From VRUE01 sp963702575 (GTDB taxonomy: Bacteria; Actinomycetota; Thermoleophilia; Solirubrobacterales; 70-9): a DNA stretch of 64,000 nucleotides. The translations under genes and the position numbers were made by a program. The notes beneath the pieces are model-generated. The model worked only from the letters and a program-made list of their open reading frames with translations. It searched no databases and was not told the DNA's origin. Position 1 is the first letter of the stretch; each line of letters opens with the position of its first letter. The stretch spans positions 310,001-374,000 of the forward strand of contig CAVPCU010000002.1 in assembly GCA_963702575.1 (NCBI GenBank), in the 5' to 3' direction. Positions 1 through 8,900 of this stretch are shown here, piece by piece.

Positions 1-100
1 TCAACAGCACCGATCTCTGCACCCGCCCCCACCGGGCAAACCTCCACCTCTCCGCCCACAACGGCAAGGAACTATCGACCGACCCGTCGGTGCGGGCGCA

Positions 101-3100
101 GTGCGGGAGGCGGCGGTGAGGGCCCGGATCCCGCACCTCCTCCCGAGGGCGGGCTTGGCCGGGCCCGTTGAGAGCTTCCGATGGAGCCGCCGCGCCGCGC
201 CCGCACCCGGCCGCCTCGTCTTCTTTGCCTTCGGCATGGCGCTGATCGCGACGGGACTCCTCTTCTTCAGCGCCCCCGCAAGCGCCCACAAAGCCCGCCT
301 TTTCAAGGAAACCTTCGGCTCCGCCGCGCAACCGACCTTCACCGCCGCCTGGGGCCTCGCCGTTGATCCCGCTGGCGGCGACCTGCTCGTCATCGACGGC
401 AACGCCAACACTCTTTCCCGCTACAAGCCGAACGGCGAACCGGACCCCTTCTCGGCCCTCGGCACCAACGTGATCGACGGCAAGCTCGGGCCGGGGGGCA
501 AACCCTGCGCCGAAGAACCCTCCTCCTGCGACAAAACCCCCAAAAGCACCGTCATCGAAGCCGAAGGCCCGGCCGAAGCCCAGGTGGCGATCGCCCCACC
601 CGGCGCCGCCGCCGGTACCGCGGGCGACATCTACCTGACCGACTCCGGCAAACACCTGGTCGACGTCTTCGCCTCCAGCGGCAAATACCTCGGCTCGCTG
701 AACAAATACAAAGAAGGGACCGAAAAAAGCTTCGGCGAAGCCTGCGGGGTCGCCGTCGATTCCACCGGCGCGGTCTTCGTCGGCGACTTCTCCGGCAAGA
801 TCCACAGGTACCTTCCCTCGGCCAACCCGCCGGTAAACGGCGACAACAGCGCCAACTTCACCAGCGTCGCCCATCCCTGCTCGCTCGCCGCCGGCGCCGG
901 CCCCAGCGCCGGCTCGCTGTTCGCCGTCGACTTCCTGACGGGTCCCGAAACGGACCTCGACCGTGGCAAGGTCCTCAAGCTCAGCGCGACCAGCGGCGCC
1001 CTCCAGTACAAGTTCGGCGCGGAAGCCATCGCGGCCTCCGTCGATCCCTCCAGCGGCCACGTCTTCGCGGCTCTGCGCAGCTCGCCGCTCATCGAGTACG
1101 ACGCCTCTGGCGCCACCGAAGCGACGGCGGTTCTGAGCATCGCCGCCGCCAGCGGCGTCGCCGTCGGCGGCGGCGGCGAAAAGGTCTACCTCGCCACCGG
1201 CAACCACGTCGGCGTCTACGGCTCCCCGGTGACCCTCCCCGATGTCCTCACCGTCGCCCCCACCGCCATCGCCCCCTCCAAGGCGACCCTGCACGCCACC
1301 GTCAATCCCGACGGCCAGGCGCTCACCGAATGCGTCTTCGAATACGGCGTCGGCACCGAACCCTACGAACACAGCGTGCCCTGCGCCGAGTCCTTGGCCG
1401 AAATCGGCGCCGGCGCCGGCCCAGTCGCGGTCCACGCCGCCGTCGCCGGCCTGCCGCCCAACGCCAGCGCCACGGTCCACTTCCGTCTCGTCGCCAAGAA
1501 CGCCAACGAAGTCAAAGTTCCCGGCTCCGACCTGAGTTTCCTCACCGCCCACACCGCGCTGACCGAACCGGCGACGCAGATCACCGCTACCGGGGCGACC
1601 CTGCACGGCGAGGTCAACCCCGACGGCGGCGCCGCCACCGAATGCGTCTTCGAATACGGCGTCGGCACCGAACCCTACGAACACACCGAACCCTGTGCGG
1701 AGTCGATGGCCGAAATCGGCACCGGCGAGGCCCCGGTCGAAGTCCACGCCCCAATCGCCGGTCTGACGCCAAACGGCACCGTCTACCACTTCCGCCTTGC
1801 CGCCGCCAACGGCGACGGCGTCGATCACGGCTCCGATCTGACCTTGACCACCCTCAGTGCCTCCAGCGCCGCGCCCCTCACCCTGAAGAAGGCCGGCAGC
1901 GGCGCGGGCGCCGTGACCAGCTCTCCGGCCGGGATCGACTGTGGCTCTGCCTGCGCCGAAGAAACGGCTGAATTCGAAGAAGGCGAAACGGTCACCCTGA
2001 CCGAGAGCGCCGAAAGCGGCTCCGAATTCACCGGCTGGGGCGTTCTCGACTGCGAAAGCGAACCGGAACTCGGCCACAAGTGCATGGTCACGATGAGCGC
2101 CGCCAAGACCGTCCACGCAACCTTCAACCCGATCCCCCGCACCCTGGCGATAACCAAAGCGGGGACCGGAACCGGCGAAGTCAAATGCAAGTTCAACGGC
2201 GGCACCGCCGGGGCCTGCACCAGCCCCCAGCCCAACGGCACCTCAGTCGAAGTGATCGCGACCGCCAACGCAGGCTCCACCTTCGCCGCCTACAGCGCCG
2301 GCACCGGCTCGGCATCGAGCTGCACCGCCTCCCCCTGCTCCTTCACCCTGGAAGCCAACAGCACGCTCACGGCGACCTTCAACCTCACGGTCAAACCGAA
2401 GTTCAAGCTGACCGTGACCAAGTCGGGAACCGGAACCGGCACGATCACCTCGACCCCCGCCGGCATCAACTGCGGCTCGGGCGCGGGCTGCGAAGCCGAA
2501 TTCGAAGAAGGGGTCGAAGTCACGCTCAACCAGGCGGCTGCCGCCGGCTCCGAATTCAAAGAATGGACCGGAGCCTGCACCGGCTCGGGGACCTGCAAAG
2601 TGACGATGAGCGCAGCCAAAGCCGTCGGCGCCGTCTTCAACCTCATCCCCCGCACCCTGGCGATCACCAAAGCCGGCACCGGCACCGGCGAAGTCAAATG
2701 CAAGTTCAACGGCGGCGCGGCCGGAGCCTGCACCAGCCCTGTGCCCAACGGCACCGCGGTCGAAGTCCTCGCCACCGCCAACCCCGGCTCGACCTTCGCC
2801 GCCTACAGCGCCGGCACGGGCTCGGCATCGGCCTGCTCCACCTCGCCCTGCTCCTTCACGATCGAAGCCAACAGCACGCTCACGGCGACCTTCAACCTCA
2901 CCGCCAAACCGAAGTTCAAGCTGACCGTGACCAAGTCGGGAACCGGGCAGGGCACGGTGACCAGCACCCCCGCCGCGATCGCCTGCGGCTCCGGCGCGGG
3001 CTGCGAAGCCGAATTCGAAGAAGGGGCCGAAGTCGAACTGAAAGAGACCCCGGCAGCGGGATCCGAATTCAAGGAATGGACCGGGGCCTGCTCAGGCACC

Positions 3101-6100
3101 GGGACCTGCAAAGTGACGATGAGCGCGGCCAAAGCGCTCGGCGCCGTCTTCAACCCGATCCCCCGCACCCTGGCGATAACCAAAGCGGGGACCGGAACCG
3201 GCGAAGTCAAATGCAAGTTCAACGGCGGCACCGCCGGAGCCTGCACCAGCCCCCAGCCCAACGGCACCTCAGTCGAAGTGATCGCGACCGCCAACGCCGG
3301 CTCCACCTTCGCCGGCTACAGCGCCGGCACGGGCTCGGCATCGGCCTGCTCCACCTCGCCCTGTTCCTTCACCCTGGAAGCCAACAGCACGCTCACGGCG
3401 ACCTTCAACGTCATCGTCAAACCGAAGTTCAAGCTGACCGTGACCAAGTCGGGAACCGGAACCGGCACGATCACCTCGACCCCCGCCGGCATCAACTGCG
3501 GCTCAGGCGCGGGCTGCGAAGCCGAATTCGAAGAAGGGGTCGAAGTCGAACTGAAAGAGACCCCGGCCGCGGGATCTGAATTCAAAGAATGGACCGGGGC
3601 CTGCACGGGCTCGGGGACGTGCAAAGTGACGATGTCGACGGCCAAAGCGCTCGGCGCCGTCTTCAACCCGATCCCCCGCACCCTGGCGATCACCAAAGCC
3701 GGCACCGGCACCGGCGAAGTCAAATGCAAGTTCAACGGCGGCGCGGCCGGAGCCTGCACCAGCCCTGTGCCCAACGGCACCGCGGTCGAAGTCCTCGCCA
3801 CCGCCAACCCCGGCTCGACCTTCGCCGCCTACAGCGCCGGCACGGGCTCGGCATCGGCCTGCTCCACCTCGCCCTGCTCCTTCACGATCGAAGCCAACAG
3901 CACGCTCACGGCGACCTTCAACCTCACGGTCAAACCGAAGTTCAAGCTGACCGTGACCAAGTCGGGAACCGGGCAGGGCACGGTGACCAGCACCCCCGCC
4001 GCGATCGCCTGCGGCTCCGGCGCGGGCTGCGAAGCCGAATTCGAAGAAGGGGCCGAAGTCGAACTGAAAGAGACCCCGGCAGCGGGATCCGAATTCAAGG
4101 AATGGACCGGGGCCTGCTCAGGCACCGGGACCTGCAAAGTGACGATGTCTGCGGCCAAAGCCATCGGCGCCGTCTTCAACCCGATCCCCCGCACCCTGGC
4201 GATAACCAAAGCGGGGACCGGAACCGGCGAAGTCAAATGCAAGTTCAACGGCAGCTCCGCAGGCGCCTGCACCAGCCCGCAGCCCAATGGCACCGCGGTC
4301 GAAGTCCTCGCCACCGCCAACCCCGGCTCCACCTTCGCCGGCTACAGCTCCGGCACCGGCTCAGCGGCCGGCTGCTCAACCAGCCCCTGCTCCTTCACGC
4401 TCGAAGCCAACAGCTCGCTGACGGCGACCTTCAACCTCGCCGCCAAACCCAAGTTCAAGCTCACCGTCTCCAAGTCGGGAACCGGGCAGGGCACGGTGAC
4501 CAGCACCCCCGCCGCGATCGCCTGCGGCTCCGGCGCGGGCTGCGAAGCCGAATTCGAAGAAGGGGCCGAAGTCACCCTCAACCAGGCGGCCTCCGCTGGC
4601 TCCGAATTCAAGGAATGGACCGGGGCCTGCTCTGGCAGCGGGACGTGCAAAGTCACCATGTCGGCGGCGAAAGCGGTCGGAGCCGTCTTCACCCTGATCC
4701 CTCGCACCCTCTCGATAACCAAAGCCGGAACCGGAACCGGCGAAGTCAAATGCAAAGTGGGAGCCGGCTCCGCCGAACCCTGCGCCGCCTCCTACCCGAA
4801 CGGCACGGCGCTGAAAGTCGAAGCGAGCGCAAACGCCGGCTCCACCTTCGCCGGCTTCTCGGCAGGCACCGGCTCGGCATCGGCCTGCTCGACCTCCCCC
4901 TGCTCGTTCACGCTGGAAGCCAACAGCGCCCTGACGGCGACCTTCAACACGGCGGTCAAACCCAAATTCAAGCTCACCGTCTCCAAGTCGGGAACGGGCA
5001 CCGGCGCCGTGACCAGCACCCCCGCGGGGATCAACTGCGGCAGCGGGGCGGGCTGCGAACACGAATTCGAAGAAGGCGCCGAAGTGACCCTGAGTCAGTC
5101 AGCCGCCTCGGGCTCTGAATTCAAGGAATGGTCCGGCGCCTGCACCGGCTCGGGGGCCTGCAAAGTCACGATGAGCGCAGCGAAGAGTGTCGGAGCCAAG
5201 TTCAACCTGATTCCCAAACCGAAGTTCAAGCTGACCGTCTCAAAGACCGGAGGGGGCACCGGCACGATCACGAGCTCCCCTTCGGGCATCACCTGCGGCT
5301 CGGGCACCGGCTGCGAACACGAATACGACGAAGGCACCCACGTAGTCCTCACCGAGACCCCCGGCTCGGGATCGGAATTCGGCAGCTGGCAGACCCTCCA
5401 ATGCGACGAATCGACCGCCACCACCTGCGAAATCACGATCAACGGCAACGAAGCCGTGGCGGCGAGCTTCGTCCCCAAAGCCAAACCGAAGTTCAAGCTG
5501 ACCGTCTCCAAGACGGGAACGGGCTCAGGCACGGTGACCAGCTCCCCCGCAGGGATCAACTGCGGCTCCGGCACAGCCTGCGAACACGAATACGAAGAAG
5601 GCACCGAAGTCACGCTCAGCCAGGCCGCCGCCTCTGGCTCTGAATTCAAGGAATGGACTGGCGCCTGCACGGGCTCGGGGGCCTGCAAGGTCACGATGAG
5701 CGCAGCCAAAGCGGTAAGCGCCAAGTTCGAAGCCAAGCCGGCCCACGAATACACCCTGACGATCGAACTCACCGGCTCAGGCTCGGGCCTCGTCAACTGC
5801 GACGGCGGCGCCTGCGCCGCCACCTACAAAGAAGGAACCAAAGTCACCCTCAGCGCCACCGCCCTGCCGGGCTCTGTCTTTGCCGGCTGGAGTGGGGGAG
5901 GCTGCTCGGGCACCGCGCCCTGCAAAGTGACGATGAGCGCCGACACCACGATCCTCGCCAAGTTCCAGGCCAACCACTTCCCGCCGCCCCCTCCCTTCGA
6001 AAGGGGCACCGCAATTGCATCGGGCATCGCCCAGGTCCAGAACGAAAGCGCCCTACTCAGGCTGCTCTGCCCGGGTGCCTCCCGCTGCACCGGGACCCTA

Positions 6101-6532
6101 GAGCTCTTCGCCAACCTGCAGAGCCCGCCCCACGGACGCCGCCACTTCCACCGCGACTCCCCCAAGAAGCTGGCTCACAGCTCCGCGTGTGCGGCTGGCG
6201 AGCGTCAGACCGAGCGGGGCAAGGACGCAGGAGGCCGGCCAATGCCGGGAGCATTGCCGGCCTCCGAGGACGCCGCACCGCGAAGCGTCAGCCGCCGCCA
6301 GACGTGTGCGTGGGGCTTTGAGTCGGCTTCTAAAGCCACCCTGATCGGCACCGCCTCCTTCGACCTCGCCCCGAGGAGCCAGGGAACGGTCTCGGTGAAG
6401 ATCACTAGCCCGAGGGCGCTGCGGCTCCTGGGCCGCGGCGAGGATCTGAGCGCTCAACTCGTCGGCACCTCGCTCCAATCACGCACGATCAGGCTGATCG
6501 CCGCCAGGCACAGGCGCAGCGGTGGGCACTGA
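101..6532 (+). CDS. Giant secreted NHL / InlB-type repeat surface protein
   Basis: This 2143-residue protein starts at GTG 101; ATG 236 would give a shorter signal peptide. One hydrophobic segment ends in a signal-peptidase-like site (SAPASAHKA), so export is likely. Residues ~70-380 resemble NHL/beta-propeller repeats. Residues ~380-585 contain two fibronectin III-like modules sharing ECVFEYGVGTEPYEH. Residues ~590-1960 are InlB B-repeat-like modules with paired cysteines (GSEFKEWTGAC, KVTMSAAKA), alternating with a second module (LAITKAGTGTGEVKCKF). The pair of modules recurs about every 513 bp from ~2131 to ~4700. The C-terminal ~190 residues differ and contain an odd basic insert near 6170-6330. 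Such proteins are usually envelope-exposed; a binding or adhesion role is inference. The product class is fairly sure, the function is not. Confidence 0.75.
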   Translation: MREAAVRARIPHLLPRAGLAGPVESFRWSRRAAPAPGRLVFFAFGMALIATGLLFFSAPASAHKARLFKETFGSAAQPTFTAAWGLAVDPAGGDLLVIDGNANTLSRYKPNGEPDPFSALGTNVIDGKLGPGGKPCAEEPSSCDKTPKSTVIEAEGPAEAQVAIAPPGAAAGTAGDIYLTDSGKHLVDVFASSGKYLGSLNKYKEGTEKSFGEACGVAVDSTGAVFVGDFSGKIHRYLPSANPPVNGDNSANFTSVAHPCSLAAGAGPSAGSLFAVDFLTGPETDLDRGKVLKLSATSGALQYKFGAEAIAASVDPSSGHVFAALRSSPLIEYDASGATEATAVLSIAAASGVAVGGGGEKVYLATGNHVGVYGSPVTLPDVLTVAPTAIAPSKATLHATVNPDGQALTECVFEYGVGTEPYEHSVPCAESLAEIGAGAGPVAVHAAVAGLPPNASATVHFRLVAKNANEVKVPGSDLSFLTAHTALTEPATQITATGATLHGEVNPDGGAATECVFEYGVGTEPYEHTEPCAESMAEIGTGEAPVEVHAPIAGLTPNGTVYHFRLAAANGDGVDHGSDLTLTTLSASSAAPLTLKKAGSGAGAVTSSPAGIDCGSACAEETAEFEEGETVTLTESAESGSEFTGWGVLDCESEPELGHKCMVTMSAAKTVHATFNPIPRTLAITKAGTGTGEVKCKFNGGTAGACTSPQPNGTSVEVIATANAGSTFAAYSAGTGSASSCTASPCSFTLEANSTLTATFNLTVKPKFKLTVTKSGTGTGTITSTPAGINCGSGAGCEAEFEEGVEVTLNQAAAAGSEFKEWTGACTGSGTCKVTMSAAKAVGAVFNLIPRTLAITKAGTGTGEVKCKFNGGAAGACTSPVPNGTAVEVLATANPGSTFAAYSAGTGSASACSTSPCSFTIEANSTLTATFNLTAKPKFKLTVTKSGTGQGTVTSTPAAIACGSGAGCEAEFEEGAEVELKETPAAGSEFKEWTGACSGTGTCKVTMSAAKALGAVFNPIPRTLAITKAGTGTGEVKCKFNGGTAGACTSPQPNGTSVEVIATANAGSTFAGYSAGTGSASACSTSPCSFTLEANSTLTATFNVIVKPKFKLTVTKSGTGTGTITSTPAGINCGSGAGCEAEFEEGVEVELKETPAAGSEFKEWTGACTGSGTCKVTMSTAKALGAVFNPIPRTLAITKAGTGTGEVKCKFNGGAAGACTSPVPNGTAVEVLATANPGSTFAAYSAGTGSASACSTSPCSFTIEANSTLTATFNLTVKPKFKLTVTKSGTGQGTVTSTPAAIACGSGAGCEAEFEEGAEVELKETPAAGSEFKEWTGACSGTGTCKVTMSAAKAIGAVFNPIPRTLAITKAGTGTGEVKCKFNGSSAGACTSPQPNGTAVEVLATANPGSTFAGYSSGTGSAAGCSTSPCSFTLEANSSLTATFNLAAKPKFKLTVSKSGTGQGTVTSTPAAIACGSGAGCEAEFEEGAEVTLNQAASAGSEFKEWTGACSGSGTCKVTMSAAKAVGAVFTLIPRTLSITKAGTGTGEVKCKVGAGSAEPCAASYPNGTALKVEASANAGSTFAGFSAGTGSASACSTSPCSFTLEANSALTATFNTAVKPKFKLTVSKSGTGTGAVTSTPAGINCGSGAGCEHEFEEGAEVTLSQSAASGSEFKEWSGACTGSGACKVTMSAAKSVGAKFNLIPKPKFKLTVSKTGGGTGTITSSPSGITCGSGTGCEHEYDEGTHVVLTETPGSGSEFGSWQTLQCDESTATTCEITINGNEAVAASFVPKAKPKFKLTVSKTGTGSGTVTSSPAGINCGSGTACEHEYEEGTEVTLSQAAASGSEFKEWTGACTGSGACKVTMSAAKAVSAKFEAKPAHEYTLTIELTGSGSGLVNCDGGACAATYKEGTKVTLSATALPGSVFAGWSGGGCSGTAPCKVTMSADTTILAKFQANHFPPPPPFERGTAIASGIAQVQNESALLRLLCPGASRCTGTLELFANLQSPPHGRRHFHRDSPKKLAHSSACAAGERQTERGKDAGGRPMPGALPASEDAAPRSVSRRQTCAWGFESASKATLIGTASFDLAPRSQGTVSVKITSPRALRLLGRGEDLSAQLVGTSLQSRTIRLIAARHRRSGGH
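2131..5210 (+). repeat. ~513-bp tandem coding repeats
   Basis: Within the giant surface-protein gene, the start of one module (CCCCGCACCCTGGCGAT) recurs near 2134, 2647, 3161, 3673 and 4187, with a diverged copy near 4700. This gives a period of 512-514 bp. Long stretches are almost identical at the DNA level, which points to recent duplication or gene conversion. Copy number is therefore likely to vary between strains and to be hard to assemble. Confidence 0.8.
6175..6330. repeat. Palindromic insert in the repeat-protein C-terminus
   Basis: A strong hairpin at about 6230-6266 has arms GGAGGCCGG and CCGGCCTCC with inner arms CAATGC and GCATTG. It sits in a larger imperfect inverted repeat. 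The encoded segment is basic and unlike the flanking protein, while the reading frame is kept. It looks like a palindromic element inserted in frame. Confidence 0.4.
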
Positions 6533-7064
6533 GGACCCAACCGTGGTCGGCCGGGCAGGGAACGTAGGCGGTCACGCTGCGTCGGTTTCGTCGATTGGCT
6601 CCCGCTCGGCGAAGCCCTCCCAAGGCGTACGAGCTGAGGCAATCGCGAGCGCAGGCGCGCTCGGCGAGCGCCTCGCCGCCACACCACGCCTTGCCTGCGA
6701 GGCGCTTGCCAGGGCGCTCAGGGCCGGCGACGTCGACGCCGCGCTCACCTGCTTTGCCCCCGACGCCTGCGTGGTCGGCCCGGACGGCCGCGCTCTGCAC
6801 GGCGAGACGCCGATCCGCGCCCTCCTCGCCCAGCTGATCGAGGCCCGCGCCGAGATCGCGATCGAGCTCGCCGGCGTCCTCGTCGCCGGCGAGCTCGCCC
6901 TCGCCCACGAGCGCTGGGTGATCGCCTCAGGGGGGGCGAGCGGCTCCCGCTCGGCACCGACGACCGACCCGACCCTCGTCCTGCGCCAGATCGAGGGCGA
7001 GTGGAGGCTCGCGATTGCCGCTCCCTGGGGCTGGGCCTCGACCCCGCCCCTGCAGGCGATCTGA
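6522..7064 (+). CDS. SnoaL/NTF2-like fold protein
   Basis: A 180-residue protein. From residue ~50 the pattern ALRAGDVDAALTCFAPDACV, then GPDGRALHGETPIRALL, and a C-terminal LRQIEGEWRLAIAAPWG fits the SnoaL/DUF4440 cone-fold family. These are small soluble proteins with varied ligand-binding or isomerase roles. The GTG at 6522 overlaps the upstream stop by 11 bp and the first ~45 residues are low complexity, so the true start may lie further in. It is followed closely by a TetR gene, which may regulate it. The specific function is unknown. Confidence 0.6.
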   Translation: MGTEDPTVVGRAGNVGGHAASVSSIGSRSAKPSQGVRAEAIASAGALGERLAATPRLACEALARALRAGDVDAALTCFAPDACVVGPDGRALHGETPIRALLAQLIEARAEIAIELAGVLVAGELALAHERWVIASGGASGSRSAPTTDPTLVLRQIEGEWRLAIAAPWGWASTPPLQAI

Positions 7065-7077
7065 CCGGAGCCCTCCC

Positions 7078-7674
7078 TTGCGAGCGCAGGCAGCGTCGCC
7101 GCGTGCGGGCCGCATCCTCGCCGCCGTCGCAAGGGAGGTGGCCGCCGAGGGCTTTGACCGCCTCTCGGTCGCCGAGATCGTCTACCGCGCCGGCGTCTCG
7201 CGCAACTGCTTCTACGGGCTCTACGCCGGCCGCGAGGAGGCCTTCCTCGCCGCCCACGAGCGCGCCTTCGCGGCCTTGGCCGAGCGGATCGAGGGCGCCT
7301 GCGCGTCCCAGCCGGGATGGCCCCAGCAGGTCCGCGAGGCGCTTGCCACCGCGCTTGACTTCGCCGCCGCCAACCCAGACAACGCCCTGCTCGCGCTCGC
7401 CGACCCTCCCACCGCCGGCGCCCACGCGGCCGTGCTCGGCGAGCGGCCCTTCGCCCTGCTCGTCCCTGCCCTGCGCCGCGGCCGCTCGCTCTGCGCCCAC
7501 GAGCCCGTCGCGGCCCTCGAGGAGGCGCTCCTCGGCGGCATGCTCACGATCGTCGCCGGGCGCCTACACGAGGGCCGCGCCCCCTCGCTGCCCGCCCTCG
7601 GCCCCGTCCTCACGCGCCTCACCCTCGCCCCCTACCTCGGCGACGCCGAGGCCGAGCGAGTCGCCGGGGCGTAG
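7078..7674 (+). CDS. TetR/AcrR-family transcriptional regulator
   Basis: About 198 residues from a TTG start chosen because homology begins at ILAAVAREVAAEGFDRLSV; a GTG further upstream at 7015 overlaps the previous gene. The N-terminal helix-turn-helix is typical of TetR (VAEIVYRAGVSRNCFYGLY, then REEAFLAA). The C-terminal helical part is the ligand and dimer domain. It lies 13 bp after the SnoaL-like gene, so the two probably form an operon. The ligand is unknown. The C-terminal domain resembles part of the protein at 8901-9749. Confidence 0.75.
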   Translation: MRAQAASPRAGRILAAVAREVAAEGFDRLSVAEIVYRAGVSRNCFYGLYAGREEAFLAAHERAFAALAERIEGACASQPGWPQQVREALATALDFAAANPDNALLALADPPTAGAHAAVLGERPFALLVPALRRGRSLCAHEPVAALEEALLGGMLTIVAGRLHEGRAPSLPALGPVLTRLTLAPYLGDAEAERVAGA

Positions 7675-7868
7675 GCGCGAGCAAGGCTCCGCAGGGGTTG
7701 GCAGGTGCGCCGTGCCGCAGCGGCTAATGGCGCCCTCGCCGTCCGGGCCGCTTCAGCGCTCGTATGCGCGCCCGCGCCGCAGCAGACGATCTCCCAGCCC
7801 TCCCCCAGCCCGAGCGGCCTGCGCTTGATCTCCTCAAGCGCAACCGTCCCCTGTACCTGGAGCGGGGA

Positions 7869-7888
7869 GTATCAGATTTATCTGATAC
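7869..7888. promoter_or_regulatory. Operator palindrome of the Phd-VapC pair
   Basis: A perfect inverted repeat, GTATCAGAT-TT-ATCTGATAC, ends 9 bp before the antitoxin ATG. A TACCTT hexamer at 7886-7891 sits 6 nt before the ATG and there is no Shine-Dalgarno sequence. This suggests a leaderless mRNA whose promoter is covered by the autoregulatory operator. Confidence 0.65.
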
Positions 7889-7897
7889 CTTGTCGAC

Positions 7898-8158
7898 ATG
7901 ACCCGCTTGACCGCCACCGAGGTTGCCAGGGAGTTCTCCAGCGTCGTCAACAGGGTGGGGGCCGGCGAGGAGGTCGAGGTGGTTCGCAACGGCGTCCCGA
8001 TTGTGCAGATGCGACCGGCGGGTAGCGGGCGGATGGTCTCGGCGCCGCGCTGGCGTGAGCTGATGGACTCGGCGCCTCCCGTCGATGAGGACTTCGAGCG
8101 CGACGTGGAAGCCGCGCGTGAGCGCATCGGACCGCCCAGCTCCGCATGGCCGTCCTGA
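7898..8158 (+). CDS. Phd/YefM-type antitoxin
   Basis: An 86-residue protein with the Phd/YefM N-terminal signature (LTATEVAREFSSVVNRVGAG, then EVEVVRNGVPIVQM), which is the DNA-binding and dimer fold. A disordered acidic C-terminal tail would wrap the toxin. It overlaps the downstream PIN toxin by 13 bp, the standard coupled layout. A perfect 20-bp palindrome lies just upstream and is probably its own operator. It likely neutralises the toxin and represses the operon. Confidence 0.8.
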   Translation: MTRLTATEVAREFSSVVNRVGAGEEVEVVRNGVPIVQMRPAGSGRMVSAPRWRELMDSAPPVDEDFERDVEAARERIGPPSSAWPS

Positions 8159-8538
8159 TCGACACCTCGGTCCTGGTCAACGCCGAGCGCCGCGGGCAGG
8201 CGCTCGATCGCTCGATCGGCGAGCAGGAGCGCGCGATCAGCGCGATCACCGTCAGCGAGCTCCTGCATGGCGTCCATCGTGCCACCGAGGCTCGCGTCCG
8301 TGTCCGCCGCGAGGCCTTCGTCGAGCATCTGCTCGGCTCGATCGAGGCGCTGCCGGTCACGACCCCGGTCGCGCGTGCCCATGCCGGCATCTGGGCGAAT
8401 CTGGAGCGCGGCGGCAAGATGATCGGGGCGCACGACCTCTGGATCGCGGCGACGGCGGTGACCCACGGCATGAGCGTCGCCACGGCCAACGCCGGCGAGT
8501 TCCAGCGGGTTCCCGGCCTCGCCGTCGTAGCACTTTGA
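8146..8538 (+). CDS. PIN-domain toxin ribonuclease (VapC type)
   Basis: A 130-residue single PIN domain. Likely metal-binding acidic residues are D6 (LIDTSVLV), E38 (TVSELLHG) and D97 (GAHDLWIAATA), followed by N115. VapC toxins cleave tRNA or rRNA when released from the antitoxin. The start ATG 8146 lies inside the antitoxin gene, so translation is coupled. The pair probably stabilises the element. Confidence 0.85.
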   Translation: MAVLIDTSVLVNAERRGQALDRSIGEQERAISAITVSELLHGVHRATEARVRVRREAFVEHLLGSIEALPVTTPVARAHAGIWANLERGGKMIGAHDLWIAATAVTHGMSVATANAGEFQRVPGLAVVAL

Positions 8539-8549
8539 GGACTGACGGC

Positions 8550-8690
8550 GGCCATGAGGATCTCCCCATAGGCGGCCATCGGATCTCCCCACCCGGAACT
8601 GACCACCGCCCGGTGAGTGTCGCCACTAGCACTGGCCCCGGCGTCGACACCTGAACTGGCTCCACCCCCATGCCCGGTGTCCGTGATCAC
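8550..8690. mobile_element. Possible IS21-like end remnant
   Basis: Two direct copies of GGCCAT..GGATCTCCCCA lie at 8550-8568 and 8574-8591, followed by a stretch with no open frame. Short repeated GATCTCCCC boxes of this kind recall the ends of IS21-family elements, but no transposase is present. This is a low-confidence reading from memory of the pattern. Confidence 0.25.
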
Positions 8691-8732
8691 TGTAGGACCA
8701 AGCCGCAATCTACGGTCTCGGCCTTCTCTGAG

Positions 8733-8862
8733 TAATCCGTAGCCCGGGCGCATCACAATCTGACTCTCTGCGCCCGGGCGGCAAGTCTTCGCCGTCGTTC
8801 CAAGGTCGCAGCCCACCGGCGCACGCCCGGACGCGTAGCGGAGGACGTGCGCCCTTGATGAG
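8733..8862. repeat. Hairpin repeat family A, copy 1
   Basis: The module starts TAATCCGTAGCCCGGGCG and carries the perfect arms GCCCGGGCGCA (8742-8752) and TGCGCCCGGGC (8769-8779). These are followed by GGCGGCAAGTCTTCGCCG and a GGCGCAC/GTGCGCC pair. The same order occurs at 11775-11872 and 11894-12025. It lies before the HTH-less TetR-like gene. With the IS-like remnant it fills the 8539-8900 gap. Confidence 0.7.
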
Positions 8863-8900
8863 AGGGGGGAGAGCTTTCCCCCCACATCTCTCATGGGTGT

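Noticed and set aside
631..6480. Many long minus-strand and out-of-frame open frames across the giant repeat gene
   Set aside because: They are a by-product of GC-rich codon bias; only the + frame has a signal peptide and coherent repeated domains.
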